From the NCBI GenBank assembly GCA_021199495.1, contig JAJQHY010000059.1, positions 1-61,350 of the forward strand: 61,350 bases of DNA, written 5' to 3'. A program made the translations under genes and the position numbers. Numbering within the stretch: the first letter of the stretch is position 1; each line of letters opens with the position of its first letter. Positions 18,248 through 26,747 of this stretch are shown here, piece after piece. The DNA comes from Lachnospiraceae bacterium (lineage in GTDB: Bacteria; Bacillota; Clostridia; Lachnospirales; Lachnospiraceae). The notes beneath the pieces are model-generated. The model was not told where the DNA came from and did not search any database. It saw nothing but the letters and a program-made list of their open reading frames with translations.

Positions 18248-19108
18248 TTATTCAAACTTCGGATACGCACCCACACCAAAAGCCCCTCTTCCCAGATGAA
18301 CGCAGGTGCTTAACGGCAACGGATAATATTCCACCTGATGTCCCGGAAACGCTTTCCTGACATCCTCAAGATAGGACTCCTTCTCCTCGGATGTCAGCCC
18401 GGAACCGGCTGTCGCCACCACTGCGTTCTCATCCCCGCCGAAGCGGTTATCGATATCCTTTCTGATAGTATCAATCATGACCGAAATACCTTTTTTCATG
18501 CTCCTGGCCATGGCAAAGGAGTCCAGTTTATCGCCCTGAATAGACAGCACCGGCTTGATCTTTAAGGCTGTACCGATGGCAGCCACCGCCGGGGTAATGC
18601 GTCCGCCTTTTTTCAGGAAATACAGGGTATCCACCGTAATGTAAATGCTGGCGTCATACGCGGCCTTCTCCAGAATCTCCTTAATCTGCGCCGCGGTTTT
18701 GCCCGCCTTTACCAGGCTTTTGGCATACAGTGCGGACGCCCACTGCGTTACGGAAATACGGTGATTATCCACCACATACACCTTTCCCTCATACTCCTCG
18801 GAAAGGGCAACGGCAGTTGCGCAGGATTCGCTTAAACCGCTGGACATGGGAATGTAGAGAATCTCGTCATAGCCCATTTTAAGCACCCGTTCCCAGGCCT
18901 CCATCACATCCACGGGGGACGGCTGAGAGGTAGAAACCGTTTTGTCCGAATACAGAGCCTCAAAAAAACCATCGCTGTCGATATCTCTGCCTTCATAATA
19001 GGTTTTTTCATCGATGATAATCGGCATGGGCACCACATGAACCCCATATGGTTCAGCGTCGCACTCCATCATGCCGCTGTTTGTGTCAGTCATAACTGCT
19101 GTCCGCAT
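18248..19108 (-). CDS. DegV family fatty-acid-binding protein
   Basis: 286 residues, two-domain DegV/FakB fold. DegV proteins hold a fatty acid for phosphorylation by the FakA kinase. Seen: TDTNSGM near 8, the TSQPSP block near 60, IPMSSGLS near 85, and TLYFLKKGGRI near 163. GGGAG precedes the ATG. No fakA kinase gene is in the window, so a distant partner would be needed. Its place beside patatin and an acyltransferase fits fatty-acid recycling into phospholipid. That pathway link is inference. Confidence 0.93.
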   Translation of the reverse strand: MRTAVMTDTNSGMMECDAEPYGVHVVPMPIIIDEKTYYEGRDIDSDGFFEALYSDKTVSTSQPSPVDVMEAWERVLKMGYDEILYIPMSSGLSESCATAVALSEEYEGKVYVVDNHRISVTQWASALYAKSLVKAGKTAAQIKEILEKAAYDASIYITVDTLYFLKKGGRITPAVAAIGTALKIKPVLSIQGDKLDSFAMARSMKKGISVMIDTIRKDIDNRFGGDENAVVATAGSGLTSEEKESYLEDVRKAFPGHQVEYYPLPLSTCVHLGRGAFGVGAYPKFE

Positions 19109-19242
19109 ATCGGATATTCTCCCTCAAAATATTACTGTTTTTGAAATCAGGGTCTGAGACCCATAAGAAATATCATACTCATTTCAACCCGGAAAATCAA
19201 TCCTTTTTTACCATTCATTCTTTTCTGTTCATTTTCCGGTCC

Positions 19243-20574
19243 TTACTCTTCATTCCAGCCAATGATCTTCGTCAGAATTACCTCCGGATACCCGTACAGA
19301 CTGGCGGGATAATTTTCCAGATTGGAAGTATTGGAATTGACCAGATAGTCGATTACAGTGCCGTTCTCATCGCAGACCACATCTGTAATAATAACCGCAT
19401 GGTGCCAGTCTCCCTCTGTACCGAACTGCAGCACATCTCCCGCCTCCCCGGTGAAATACGGCGCATCCACTTCGGCCACCAGACCATAGCCGGTATTACT
19501 CTGCGCATAAAGAACAAACTCATCTACTCCCGTCCAGCTGGAGCTGCGTCCGTAAACACTGTTCGTATTGGAGATCCTGGCGTCGTACCATTTCCAGATC
19601 TCATCCCCGACGATATCCATGGGAATTCCTCCCGTAAAAAGGCACTGTGATACATAATTCTGGCAGTTTCCGCCAAGGCCGGAATAATCCACATATGAAT
19701 CCGAATTTCTCGTATAAATGTACGCGTAGGAATACGCCAGAGCGCTCTCCCTGTCATAGAGGTAATCCGCGGTCAGCCCTGTGTTTTGGGCTGTCTCATC
19801 CTGGCCGGGCATCCGCTCCCGGATCAGCTCCGTATACTCTGCCACAGCCTCCATATAGCGTTCCGGAATATCTTCTTCCTCCACCCCTTCGCTTTTCAGC
19901 ACCAGATACAGGCTGTCAGCCTGCTCATGCTGTGTCAGATACCACTCTCCGTTTTTCATTTTCATGGTAAACCTGTGTACCACGGAGTATTTTTTGGATT
20001 CCACATCCGGCGTCTGCGCAAATACCTGAACACTGTTTTCCTCCGCCGTCACCAAAATCGTACCATCCTCCAGTTCCACCGCGCCGACGCAATTGAGCAC
20101 ATATCTGTATGATAAAAGAGAGTAATCCACATCTGAAGTCATCCGGCGAAGTGCGATCTGAAACATAATGCTGCTCTCGCTCAGAGTCTCGCCTCCATCT
20201 GAAAATAAATTGGAAAGATCAAGGTATTCCAGATAGGCAAGCGATTCCATATATCTGTTCATATATTCCCTGAGCAATGAAATCTGTGCATCAGTCAGAA
20301 ATAAGTTTTCCGCCTGATCCTGCGATTGAATCACCGCAGCGAAGGCAACGTCAACCTCCCTGTTCTCTCCGGTCTCCAGCTTTTGCACTGTTTCCGCAAA
20401 TGCTTTCTCGTATACAGCATCTGTTTCTTCTGTTTTTTCTGTTTTTTCTGTCTTCTCTGTTTTCCGTTCCCAAAGCAGCGGCTGAAGAGAAAGAACACAC
20501 ACACAAATTGCCGCACAGAACAACAGAGGCAGCATTCGATATGTATTCTTTCTTTCAGGAGTCCCTGTTTTCAT
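19243..20574 (-). CDS. exported protein with C-terminal amidase domain (Amidase_6 type)
   Basis: 443 residues: signal or anchor segment at about 13-30, a charged EKTEKTEKTEET repeat at 39-51, a middle region of about 230 residues without recognised domain, and a C-terminal papain-like amidase domain from about 275. Probable catalytic Cys304 (GGNCQNYVSQ) and His391/392 (DWHHAVI), with an Asn-rich NSNTSN further on. It is predicted to act outside the cell, possibly on wall peptides. It is the last gene of a tight minus-strand run; the HD gene ends 26 bases upstream. GAGGGTGG precedes ATG 20574. Confidence 0.82.
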   Translation of the reverse strand: MKTGTPERKNTYRMLPLLFCAAICVCVLSLQPLLWERKTEKTEKTEKTEETDAVYEKAFAETVQKLETGENREVDVAFAAVIQSQDQAENLFLTDAQISLLREYMNRYMESLAYLEYLDLSNLFSDGGETLSESSIMFQIALRRMTSDVDYSLLSYRYVLNCVGAVELEDGTILVTAEENSVQVFAQTPDVESKKYSVVHRFTMKMKNGEWYLTQHEQADSLYLVLKSEGVEEEDIPERYMEAVAEYTELIRERMPGQDETAQNTGLTADYLYDRESALAYSYAYIYTRNSDSYVDYSGLGGNCQNYVSQCLFTGGIPMDIVGDEIWKWYDARISNTNSVYGRSSSWTGVDEFVLYAQSNTGYGLVAEVDAPYFTGEAGDVLQFGTEGDWHHAVIITDVVCDENGTVIDYLVNSNTSNLENYPASLYGYPEVILTKIIGWNEE

Positions 20575-20600
20575 CCACCCTCATACCATCCTCATTCGTA

Positions 20601-21080
20601 CTACGCTCCAAAACTGTGCCGCAGCTTCCCTTTAAAACGGCCGGCCAGAGCATGGAGCGTCTCTGCGGCCGCACAATATTTATCCGCCAGACAGACCAGC
20701 CAGCTCTCCTTATAAGCCGGCGGATGCAGAGTCAGCGGAAACATGTGGCGCAGGATAATATTCTCCTCAACCGGATTCAGCGCGTAATCTTCTCTCGCAT
20801 TCTGCAGAGCACGCTTAGGATGCCGAAAGCCATGCAGCCTGTGGCTTATATCCTTTTCATGCCAGTCATACAGAAAATAATCGTGCAGCAGAGCGCCCCG
20901 AATCAAAGATTTCTCATCCACATGTAAGCCCAGCATTCTGGAAACAGCCAGACTAAAATCCGCCACACGGACACTGTGTTCATAAACCGTCACGGCTCCA
21001 TGCTGCATGTAAAGCCTTTCCATGCAAAATCTGCCGTCGCGCTCCAGCTTATTCACTGCTTCCCTTACTTCATCTCTCAT
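20601..21080 (-). CDS. HD-domain hydrolase
   Basis: 159 residues, soluble. Metal-binding residues fit the HD superfamily: H35 (EHSVRVADFS), H66-D67 (GALLHDYFLYDWH), H87 (GFRHP) and a late Asp in CLADKYC. The substrate is unknown; relatives are generally annotated only as HD family phosphohydrolases. No strong ribosome site precedes ATG 21080, which is 18 bases behind the glycosylase stop, so translational coupling may help. It belongs to the same run as the glycosylase and amidase genes. Confidence 0.85.
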   Translation of the reverse strand: MRDEVREAVNKLERDGRFCMERLYMQHGAVTVYEHSVRVADFSLAVSRMLGLHVDEKSLIRGALLHDYFLYDWHEKDISHRLHGFRHPKRALQNAREDYALNPVEENIILRHMFPLTLHPPAYKESWLVCLADKYCAAAETLHALAGRFKGKLRHSFGA

Positions 21081-21098
21081 TTGATACTACTTCAACTT

Positions 21099-21614
21099 TC
21101 ATTTTGCCACTTCGATATGCAGCAGTCTGCTCCATTCTTCGGTCAGCCTGTCCAGCGAATACGACGCATTGGCAGGGCTTGTGGAGGGTAAACGCACACA
21201 GTCCCGCCCCACGACCGGCAGCAGATATTTCTGATATAACGCATATGCCTTACCGCCATTGACATAAATCTCCTCCACGTGTGTCTGTCCCAGCAGCCAG
21301 GGCAAATCAACAGGCACCACTGAGCGGATGGAGCTGTCTGAGGAGCCGATGATGTCACACTGTTCAACCACATCCCAGACCGCTATTCTATTGTGCCGCA
21401 GGAATTCTCTTTTCTCGTCCACCGTTTGGGGTACTGTCTCATTCATCAGAGCAGCCAGCACCTTCCAGAAACGATTCTGCGGATGCCCATAATAAAACTG
21501 CTGTTCACGTGACTTTACGGAGGGAAAACTGCCCAGAATCAGAATGCGGGAATACTCGTCAAAAACCGGACTGAATTCATGGTTTATGCGCTTGTATTCT
21601 CCTGTCTTACTCAT
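21099..21614 (-). CDS. DNA-deoxyinosine (hypoxanthine) glycosylase
   Basis: 171 residues, uracil-DNA-glycosylase superfamily. It removes deaminated adenine (hypoxanthine) from DNA to start base-excision repair. Seen: LILGSFPSVKS near 24, the PQNRFWKVL block near 45, and STSPAN near 145, matching the deoxyinosine-glycosylase branch (TIGR04274-like). The frame stays open upstream, but GGGAGGGAAG directly before ATG 21614 decides the start. That start overlaps the end of the small membrane-protein gene by 8 bases. It is enzymatically unrelated to its membrane-protein neighbours. Confidence 0.88.
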   Translation of the reverse strand: MSKTGEYKRINHEFSPVFDEYSRILILGSFPSVKSREQQFYYGHPQNRFWKVLAALMNETVPQTVDEKREFLRHNRIAVWDVVEQCDIIGSSDSSIRSVVPVDLPWLLGQTHVEEIYVNGGKAYALYQKYLLPVVGRDCVRLPSTSPANASYSLDRLTEEWSRLLHIEVAK

Positions 21615-21768
21615 CTTCCCTCCCTTTTGAGAAGCCCCATTCCTCCTGATAGCTTTTTCCCCATCTGTTTCCCCGGTCAAGCTTCCAGTCGCGTCCCGCA
21701 AAAGCATGCAGAACACCAAAGAGTACCAAAATCGCGATTCCCACAATTAAAAAGAGCATATCCGTCAT
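21607..21768 (-). CDS. 53-residue single-pass membrane protein
   Basis: A short gene squeezed between two others. It starts at ATG 21768, overlapping the acyltransferase TGA (ATGA), and ends 8 bases inside the glycosylase start. AAAGGGAT precedes the start. The protein has one strong membrane segment (LFLIVGIAILVLFGVLHAF, about 5-23) and a charged C-terminal tail (GRDWKLDRGNRWGKSY...). No family is recognised. The two-sided overlap, ribosome site and clean transmembrane profile support a real gene. Confidence 0.7.
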   Translation of the reverse strand: MTDMLFLIVGIAILVLFGVLHAFAGRDWKLDRGNRWGKSYQEEWGFSKGREDE

Positions 21769-22832
21769 ATCCCTTTCTCAAGGCGTTCCTGTATCCTTCC
21801 GGTAAGCCGGTAAAACCCAAGCGCCTTCTTTAAACATTCCAGCACCACGGAATAGGCCAGGCTTGCAATAAGAAGTGCCAGCAGGATCAACCCCATATAC
21901 CGGAACTGATAGATATACCGTTGCCATAAAATCAGATAGAAAAACGTGTGCACCAGATAAATATTCATGGAATATTTTCCAATAAACCGCAACACGCTTC
22001 CAAGCACCGGCACCATACACAGCAGGACTCCTGCAAACCAGATGATAAACAATGCAATAAAGGCATCCACAATCTGCAGATAATACTCCGACACTACATA
22101 ATTACTGCGAAGCAGGATACAGAAAAAAAATCCGACAATGCCCGCCGCCCACTGCAGCGTCAGATGCATGTTCAGGCGCATCAGCTTTTCGAGCCAGCCG
22201 CCATATGCCGCGCAGACACCAAGTGCAGCCGTGAAAAGATATCTGGAAATACCCTCCTCCATCTGTACAGCTACCGGCAGCATAATCACCAGAATCAGAA
22301 CAGGATATCCGATTTTTTTTACCAGCCAGGTCAGAACAGGAATAAGGAATATCAGCATATAAGCCAACGACATATACCACCAGGTGATATTCAGGGTCGG
22401 CGTACCGAAAAAATCACTGAGTCCCAGCGCATCCGTCAACATGCACAGAGCACCCTGTTTGCCTTCTCCGTAAAGCGATGCGTAATCAAAGCAGCTCCAC
22501 CAGATCAGATTCACACTCAGATACATGGTCAGGAAATTCAGCATAAGCTTAAAAAAACGCGCTGTTGCCTGTCCATACACCATTCTTGCGTCAGGATGCT
22601 CCTGTTTGAGAATGCCCTTCGCAATACCATATCCACTTAAAAAAACGAAAACAGCCACACATACATTACCAAAGCCGGAAACAGTCAGTAATGTTGACAT
22701 AGACAGAGGACTATAATCAACACCCATGGAAAGCACCGTTTGCTCTTCATGGAACAAATGGTAAAATAACAACAGCAGAATGGCAACCCCTCTAACAGCA
22801 GCGGAATGCTCTTTTGTAAATTCTCTATCCAT
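21765..22832 (-). CDS. membrane acyltransferase, acyltransferase 3 family
   Basis: 355 residues with about ten membrane segments and no extracellular SGNH domain. The N-terminal RGVAILLLLFYHLFHEE holds the conserved Arg and His of the family, and the SGYGIAKG block near 70 fits. Such enzymes O-acetylate or acylate surface glycans. ATG 22832 is preferred to TTG 22838 because GGAGAG lies 7 bases before the ATG. Its start overlaps the DUF6020-like gene by 8 bases, so both probably act on one surface polymer. The acceptor is unknown. Confidence 0.88.
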   Translation of the reverse strand: MDREFTKEHSAAVRGVAILLLLFYHLFHEEQTVLSMGVDYSPLSMSTLLTVSGFGNVCVAVFVFLSGYGIAKGILKQEHPDARMVYGQATARFFKLMLNFLTMYLSVNLIWWSCFDYASLYGEGKQGALCMLTDALGLSDFFGTPTLNITWWYMSLAYMLIFLIPVLTWLVKKIGYPVLILVIMLPVAVQMEEGISRYLFTAALGVCAAYGGWLEKLMRLNMHLTLQWAAGIVGFFFCILLRSNYVVSEYYLQIVDAFIALFIIWFAGVLLCMVPVLGSVLRFIGKYSMNIYLVHTFFYLILWQRYIYQFRYMGLILLALLIASLAYSVVLECLKKALGFYRLTGRIQERLEKGI

Positions 22833-24708
22833 GCGCAATCTCTCCAGTCAGGACACTGTCCTGTAACGCCTCCATATTCTTCTCACCGGCAGGGGCGCTG
22901 TCTGATTGCGCCGTAAGCCAGAAGCCGTACAGAAACGGCATTGTAAATAAAATTGGAAATGCATACCTCGGGTGCCCGATACAGCAGGGAGAGGCCATAC
23001 ACACCAGAAGACTTACCCACTGCGGCAGCGTGGTACACAGCAAAGCATACCGCCTCTCTTTTCTAAAACAACTGCTGATAAAAAACAGCGACCAGACCGC
23101 CAGACCAATATTTTCAAGTGCTCCTAAAATACTGACACGATCAATATAACGGTAGTAAAAAATCAAAAGCTTGTACGCATTTGCAAACAGACCGCCATGA
23201 TAAATTGTATCATAATCCTGCACCTCATAACGGATGACATTACTGACTGAAGGCGTAAACCAGCCATAAACATGAACAAAGAACGCTTCAAAATAGACTG
23301 CCGGATGTTTAAAGAAACAGCGAAGCCAAATCCGAAAATAGGCAATGAGCTCCCGCGCAGAGGCATCCTGATTGAACAAAGACTTCACCGGATCCGAAAT
23401 CTCAGGATCATAGACCATTGCCACCTCTGTGACATCCCCCAGCACCGCTTCAATCGCAGCTCTTTCCTCATCGGATAGCTTGTCCTGATACAACTGCAGA
23501 TACCTGGCCGTCTGCTGAAACGGGACAGACAGCATCTCTCCCCTGCTCCCTGCTGATGCTCCCGTTAGCTGTATCAGCAACAACAATATTACCTGTCCCA
23601 GGACAGCACCGCCAAAGAACGCTGCAAAAGCTGCTGTACGCCCCCCGCATCTGACTTTAAATGAAAGGAAAAGGAAACCTCCCAGCCCGCAGAGCACGAC
23701 TAACGGCAGGCCGTTATTGCGGAACAGCACCACTCCCATCTGCATAAGGATAAATATTGCCACAAAACGCCTGTTTTTCAACAGATCAGGCGTCTCTAAA
23801 AGCAGGGCATAACAGACCACATACCCAACTACAAAGGCGCAGAAAGGTACATCCTTAATGGCTGTAGATGCGATATTGGAATATGCCGGTGTTATGCAGT
23901 AAATCACCAGCAGACAGACCACGAGAACAGGTCTGGCATTTCTGCGAGCCAGCACTGCAACAGTAGCCGCCATCGCCGCCGCCAGCATTATGGTCTGCAG
24001 CCACACATAGACTGCCAGACCGATCTCATAAGAAGAGAACAGAACCTGTCCCAGTTTCACGAGACCACCCACCAGAAGTGTATGTGCCAATGGATGATGT
24101 GTCGTATACCCGGTATTCAAAATCACCTGCTCAATCTGGCCTATCACATCCCAGCAGAGGTTCCCCGGCCAGCTGAGAACCAGGAACGGGGCCCAGGAAG
24201 CCAGAATCACACAGAAAGAATTACGGAAACAGTGTTTCCCGAAAAATCGCGCCCTTTTCCCATCTTTGCCGCTCTTTTCCACAAAGGAATGTCCCTCCAG
24301 CCAGTGTTTCAGTTCTCCCAGGCAAAGGCGGAATAAAAAGAAATATCCGGCAAAGGCAATCATGGTTTTGATCAGATTGACTACGCTGCCAAAGCAGTAA
24401 TCCCAGCTCCCGGTCTGTGCATAGCTGTTGCCCAAAAGCAGCACGAATGCAAAAAAAGAAGCCAGAAGAGAAAAACCCCGTTCCCGCTCTGCACAGCCCT
24501 GCTTTTCCATGTACCAGTACACAAAAGCGATAAGGCCGGCCACTAGCAGCAGACGAAACTGATACTCTCCCAGCAGTTCGTAGACGGACGCGATGATAAA
24601 ATCAAGCCTGTCCTCATAATCCGCGGCCTGAAGCGGCGCCTGAAAAGTCACTGTCAGAGCAAAGGCAGACAGATATGCTTTTATAAAAACGGAAAGACGT
24701 TTTGTCAT
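22825..24708 (-). CDS. large polytopic membrane protein (DUF6020-like)
   Basis: 627 residues with 12 or more membrane segments. A loop near residue 210 reads WPGNLCWDVIGQIEQ followed by TTHHPLAHTLL; an Asp plus HHP pattern in an extracellular loop is reminiscent of GT-C glycosyltransferases. I place it with DUF6020 from general resemblance, not a search. AGAGGATC precedes ATG 24708; the frame is open further upstream but without a ribosome site. It overlaps the acyltransferase gene. A role in lipid-linked sugar transfer or surface-polymer assembly is inferred. Confidence 0.65.
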   Translation of the reverse strand: MTKRLSVFIKAYLSAFALTVTFQAPLQAADYEDRLDFIIASVYELLGEYQFRLLLVAGLIAFVYWYMEKQGCAERERGFSLLASFFAFVLLLGNSYAQTGSWDYCFGSVVNLIKTMIAFAGYFFLFRLCLGELKHWLEGHSFVEKSGKDGKRARFFGKHCFRNSFCVILASWAPFLVLSWPGNLCWDVIGQIEQVILNTGYTTHHPLAHTLLVGGLVKLGQVLFSSYEIGLAVYVWLQTIMLAAAMAATVAVLARRNARPVLVVCLLVIYCITPAYSNIASTAIKDVPFCAFVVGYVVCYALLLETPDLLKNRRFVAIFILMQMGVVLFRNNGLPLVVLCGLGGFLFLSFKVRCGGRTAAFAAFFGGAVLGQVILLLLIQLTGASAGSRGEMLSVPFQQTARYLQLYQDKLSDEERAAIEAVLGDVTEVAMVYDPEISDPVKSLFNQDASARELIAYFRIWLRCFFKHPAVYFEAFFVHVYGWFTPSVSNVIRYEVQDYDTIYHGGLFANAYKLLIFYYRYIDRVSILGALENIGLAVWSLFFISSCFRKERRYALLCTTLPQWVSLLVCMASPCCIGHPRYAFPILFTMPFLYGFWLTAQSDSAPAGEKNMEALQDSVLTGEIAHG

Positions 24709-24794
24709 CGACAGATCCTCTGATTTTTGATTTTGTCCTGTAAAAATAATACTATTATCCCCGCTATTTTTCAAGCAAAACCGTCTCTTTCTTT

Positions 24795-24852
24795 CAAAAA
24801 CAGCAGGCTGCTGATTGCTACGCGCCACCGGCATGAAGCAATCAGCAGCCTG
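24795..24852 (-). terminator. strong terminator after the ABC exporter operon
   Basis: A perfect 16-bp stem (24804-24819 with 24837-24852) around a 17-base loop, followed on the minus strand by CTGTTTTTG. It closes the radical SAM-ABC-ABC transcription unit. Confidence 0.88.
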
Positions 24853-24875
24853 CCACTGCTTCTTTATTCTTTTTT

Positions 24876-26729
24876 TTATGACGCCTGCTCAAACTGGCTG
24901 TTGTACAGCTCCGCGTAGAAGCCGTTCAGTTTCAACAGCTCCTCATGGTTACCCTGTTCCACAATATCGCCGTCCCGCATCACCAAAATGATATCCGCGT
25001 TTTTAATGGTAGAAAGACGATGGGCGATCACAAAGCTGGTGCGCTTGTCGGTCAGCTTGTCCATGGCCTGCTGCGTCACGATTTCTGTTCTGGTATCCAC
25101 GCTGGAGGTCGCCTCATCGAGGATCAGCATCGGGCTGTTCTGAATCATGGCCCTGGCGATCGTCATCAGCTGCTTCTGGCCGGCGGAAATGGCTGTATTA
25201 TCACGCAATACAGAATCGTATCCCTGCGGCAGCGCCTGGATGAAATTATGGATGCCGCAGGCCTTGCAGGCACGGATCATCTCTTCATCCGTCACACCCT
25301 CTGTATTATACAGAAGGTTTTCTCTTACGGTTCCCTCAAACAGCCACGTATCCTGCAGCACCATGCCGAACTGGCTGTGTACATTGCTGCGCGGGATGTT
25401 CTCGGTCGGCACACCGTCGATCAGGATGCTGCCGCCCGTTGGCTCAAAGAAGCGCATCAGCAGGTTGACCATGGTGGTCTTGCCGGCGCCGGTTGGTCCT
25501 ACAATGGCAACCTTCTGGCCAGGCTTTACCTTCACGCTGAAATCATGGATGATTTCCTTCTCAGGCGCGCTCGGATAGGCAAACTTCACATGACGGAACT
25601 CAACCTCGCCGCGCACATGGTCAATTCTCTGTGTCTTGGCGGATTCATCCTCCATTTCCTCCTCCGCGAGGAACTCAAACACACGCTCGGAAGCCGCCGC
25701 GCAGGACTGCACCTGGGTCATGGCCTGGGAAATCTGACGCAAAGGCGACTCAAACAGACGGGTGTAAATCAGAAACGCGGTAATTACGCCAAATGTAATG
25801 TTTCCGTCTATGATCTGTGAAGCACCCACAATACATACCGCCACATAACCGAGGTTTCCGACAAACGTCATCAACGGCTGCATCAGACCGGATAAAAACT
25901 GCGAACGGAAGTTGGCGTTTTTCACCGCCGTATTCAGCGAGGTAAATTTCTCATTGACCTCATCCTCCGCGTTCAGGATACGGATCACATCGTGTCCGTT
26001 GTACATTTCCTCGATATACCCATTCAGATTGCCGAGGCTTTCCTGTCTGGCTGTAAAATATTTCTGGGAGCGGCTCATGATCACCACCATCAATACAAGG
26101 CCGATGATCGTTGCCAGGACGGTGGTCGTCGCCATAATCCAGTTGGTATAATACATCATAATCAGGCAGCCGATAAACTGTGCCACTGCCGTGACCAGGT
26201 TTGACAGGCTGTTGGACATGGCCTGCCCGATCATATCCACATCATTGGTCATGCGGGAAAGCACATCACCAGCCGCGTTGCCGTTAAAATATTTTAACGG
26301 CAGACGGTTAATCTTGGTGCTGATGTCGCCGCGGAGCCTTTTGGCGGTTCTCTGGGTCACAGTCTGCATGATGTAATGCTGGACAAAGCTGCAGACTGCG
26401 CTTGCCAGATAAATGCCGACCAGCAAAAGCGCTACACTGCGAATGCCGTCCATGTCAATTTCAGTGGAAAGACCGTCATATAAATAATCGGATATCCGGC
26501 TTAACTGATTCGGACCGATAATCGTAAAGACTGCGCCGACCGCCGCGAGAATCAGGGCGAATATCACAATCCCCAACTGGCTGCTGATATAGGACATCAG
26601 GCTTTTGATTGCGCCCTTCATGTCCTTTGCTTTTCCACCGCCGCCCATTCCGCCGCGGCCCATGGGGCCCCTCCCCATGGGTGCTCTTCCCTGGGCGGAC
26701 GGTCTGTTCATATTATTTGATTCTGGCAT
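24876..26729 (-). CDS. ABC exporter half-transporter, catalytically competent subunit
   Basis: 617 residues: a Gly/Arg/Met-rich N-terminal tail (about 12-33), six-segment membrane domain (about 50-340) and nucleotide-binding domain. Walker A GPTGAGKTT (411-419), Walker B LILDE with Glu539 and H-loop His570 are normal. The signature is ISAGQ (514-518) in place of LSGGQ. The partner gene ends 18 bases upstream and has a defective Walker B and H-loop. The pair therefore fits heterodimeric exporters of the TM287/288, BmrCD or LmrCD type. AGGAGGTG precedes the ATG. The substrate is unknown (drug, lipid or peptide). Confidence 0.95.
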   Translation of the reverse strand: MPESNNMNRPSAQGRAPMGRGPMGRGGMGGGGKAKDMKGAIKSLMSYISSQLGIVIFALILAAVGAVFTIIGPNQLSRISDYLYDGLSTEIDMDGIRSVALLLVGIYLASAVCSFVQHYIMQTVTQRTAKRLRGDISTKINRLPLKYFNGNAAGDVLSRMTNDVDMIGQAMSNSLSNLVTAVAQFIGCLIMMYYTNWIMATTTVLATIIGLVLMVVIMSRSQKYFTARQESLGNLNGYIEEMYNGHDVIRILNAEDEVNEKFTSLNTAVKNANFRSQFLSGLMQPLMTFVGNLGYVAVCIVGASQIIDGNITFGVITAFLIYTRLFESPLRQISQAMTQVQSCAAASERVFEFLAEEEMEDESAKTQRIDHVRGEVEFRHVKFAYPSAPEKEIIHDFSVKVKPGQKVAIVGPTGAGKTTMVNLLMRFFEPTGGSILIDGVPTENIPRSNVHSQFGMVLQDTWLFEGTVRENLLYNTEGVTDEEMIRACKACGIHNFIQALPQGYDSVLRDNTAISAGQKQLMTIARAMIQNSPMLILDEATSSVDTRTEIVTQQAMDKLTDKRTSFVIAHRLSTIKNADIILVMRDGDIVEQGNHEELLKLNGFYAELYNSQFEQAS

Positions 26730-26747
26730 AATACAATCACCTCCTGC

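Noticed and set aside
20430-20466. Simple repeat (TTTTCTG units) as regulatory element
   Set aside because: It lies within the amidase-domain gene and simply encodes the KTE repeats of the linker.
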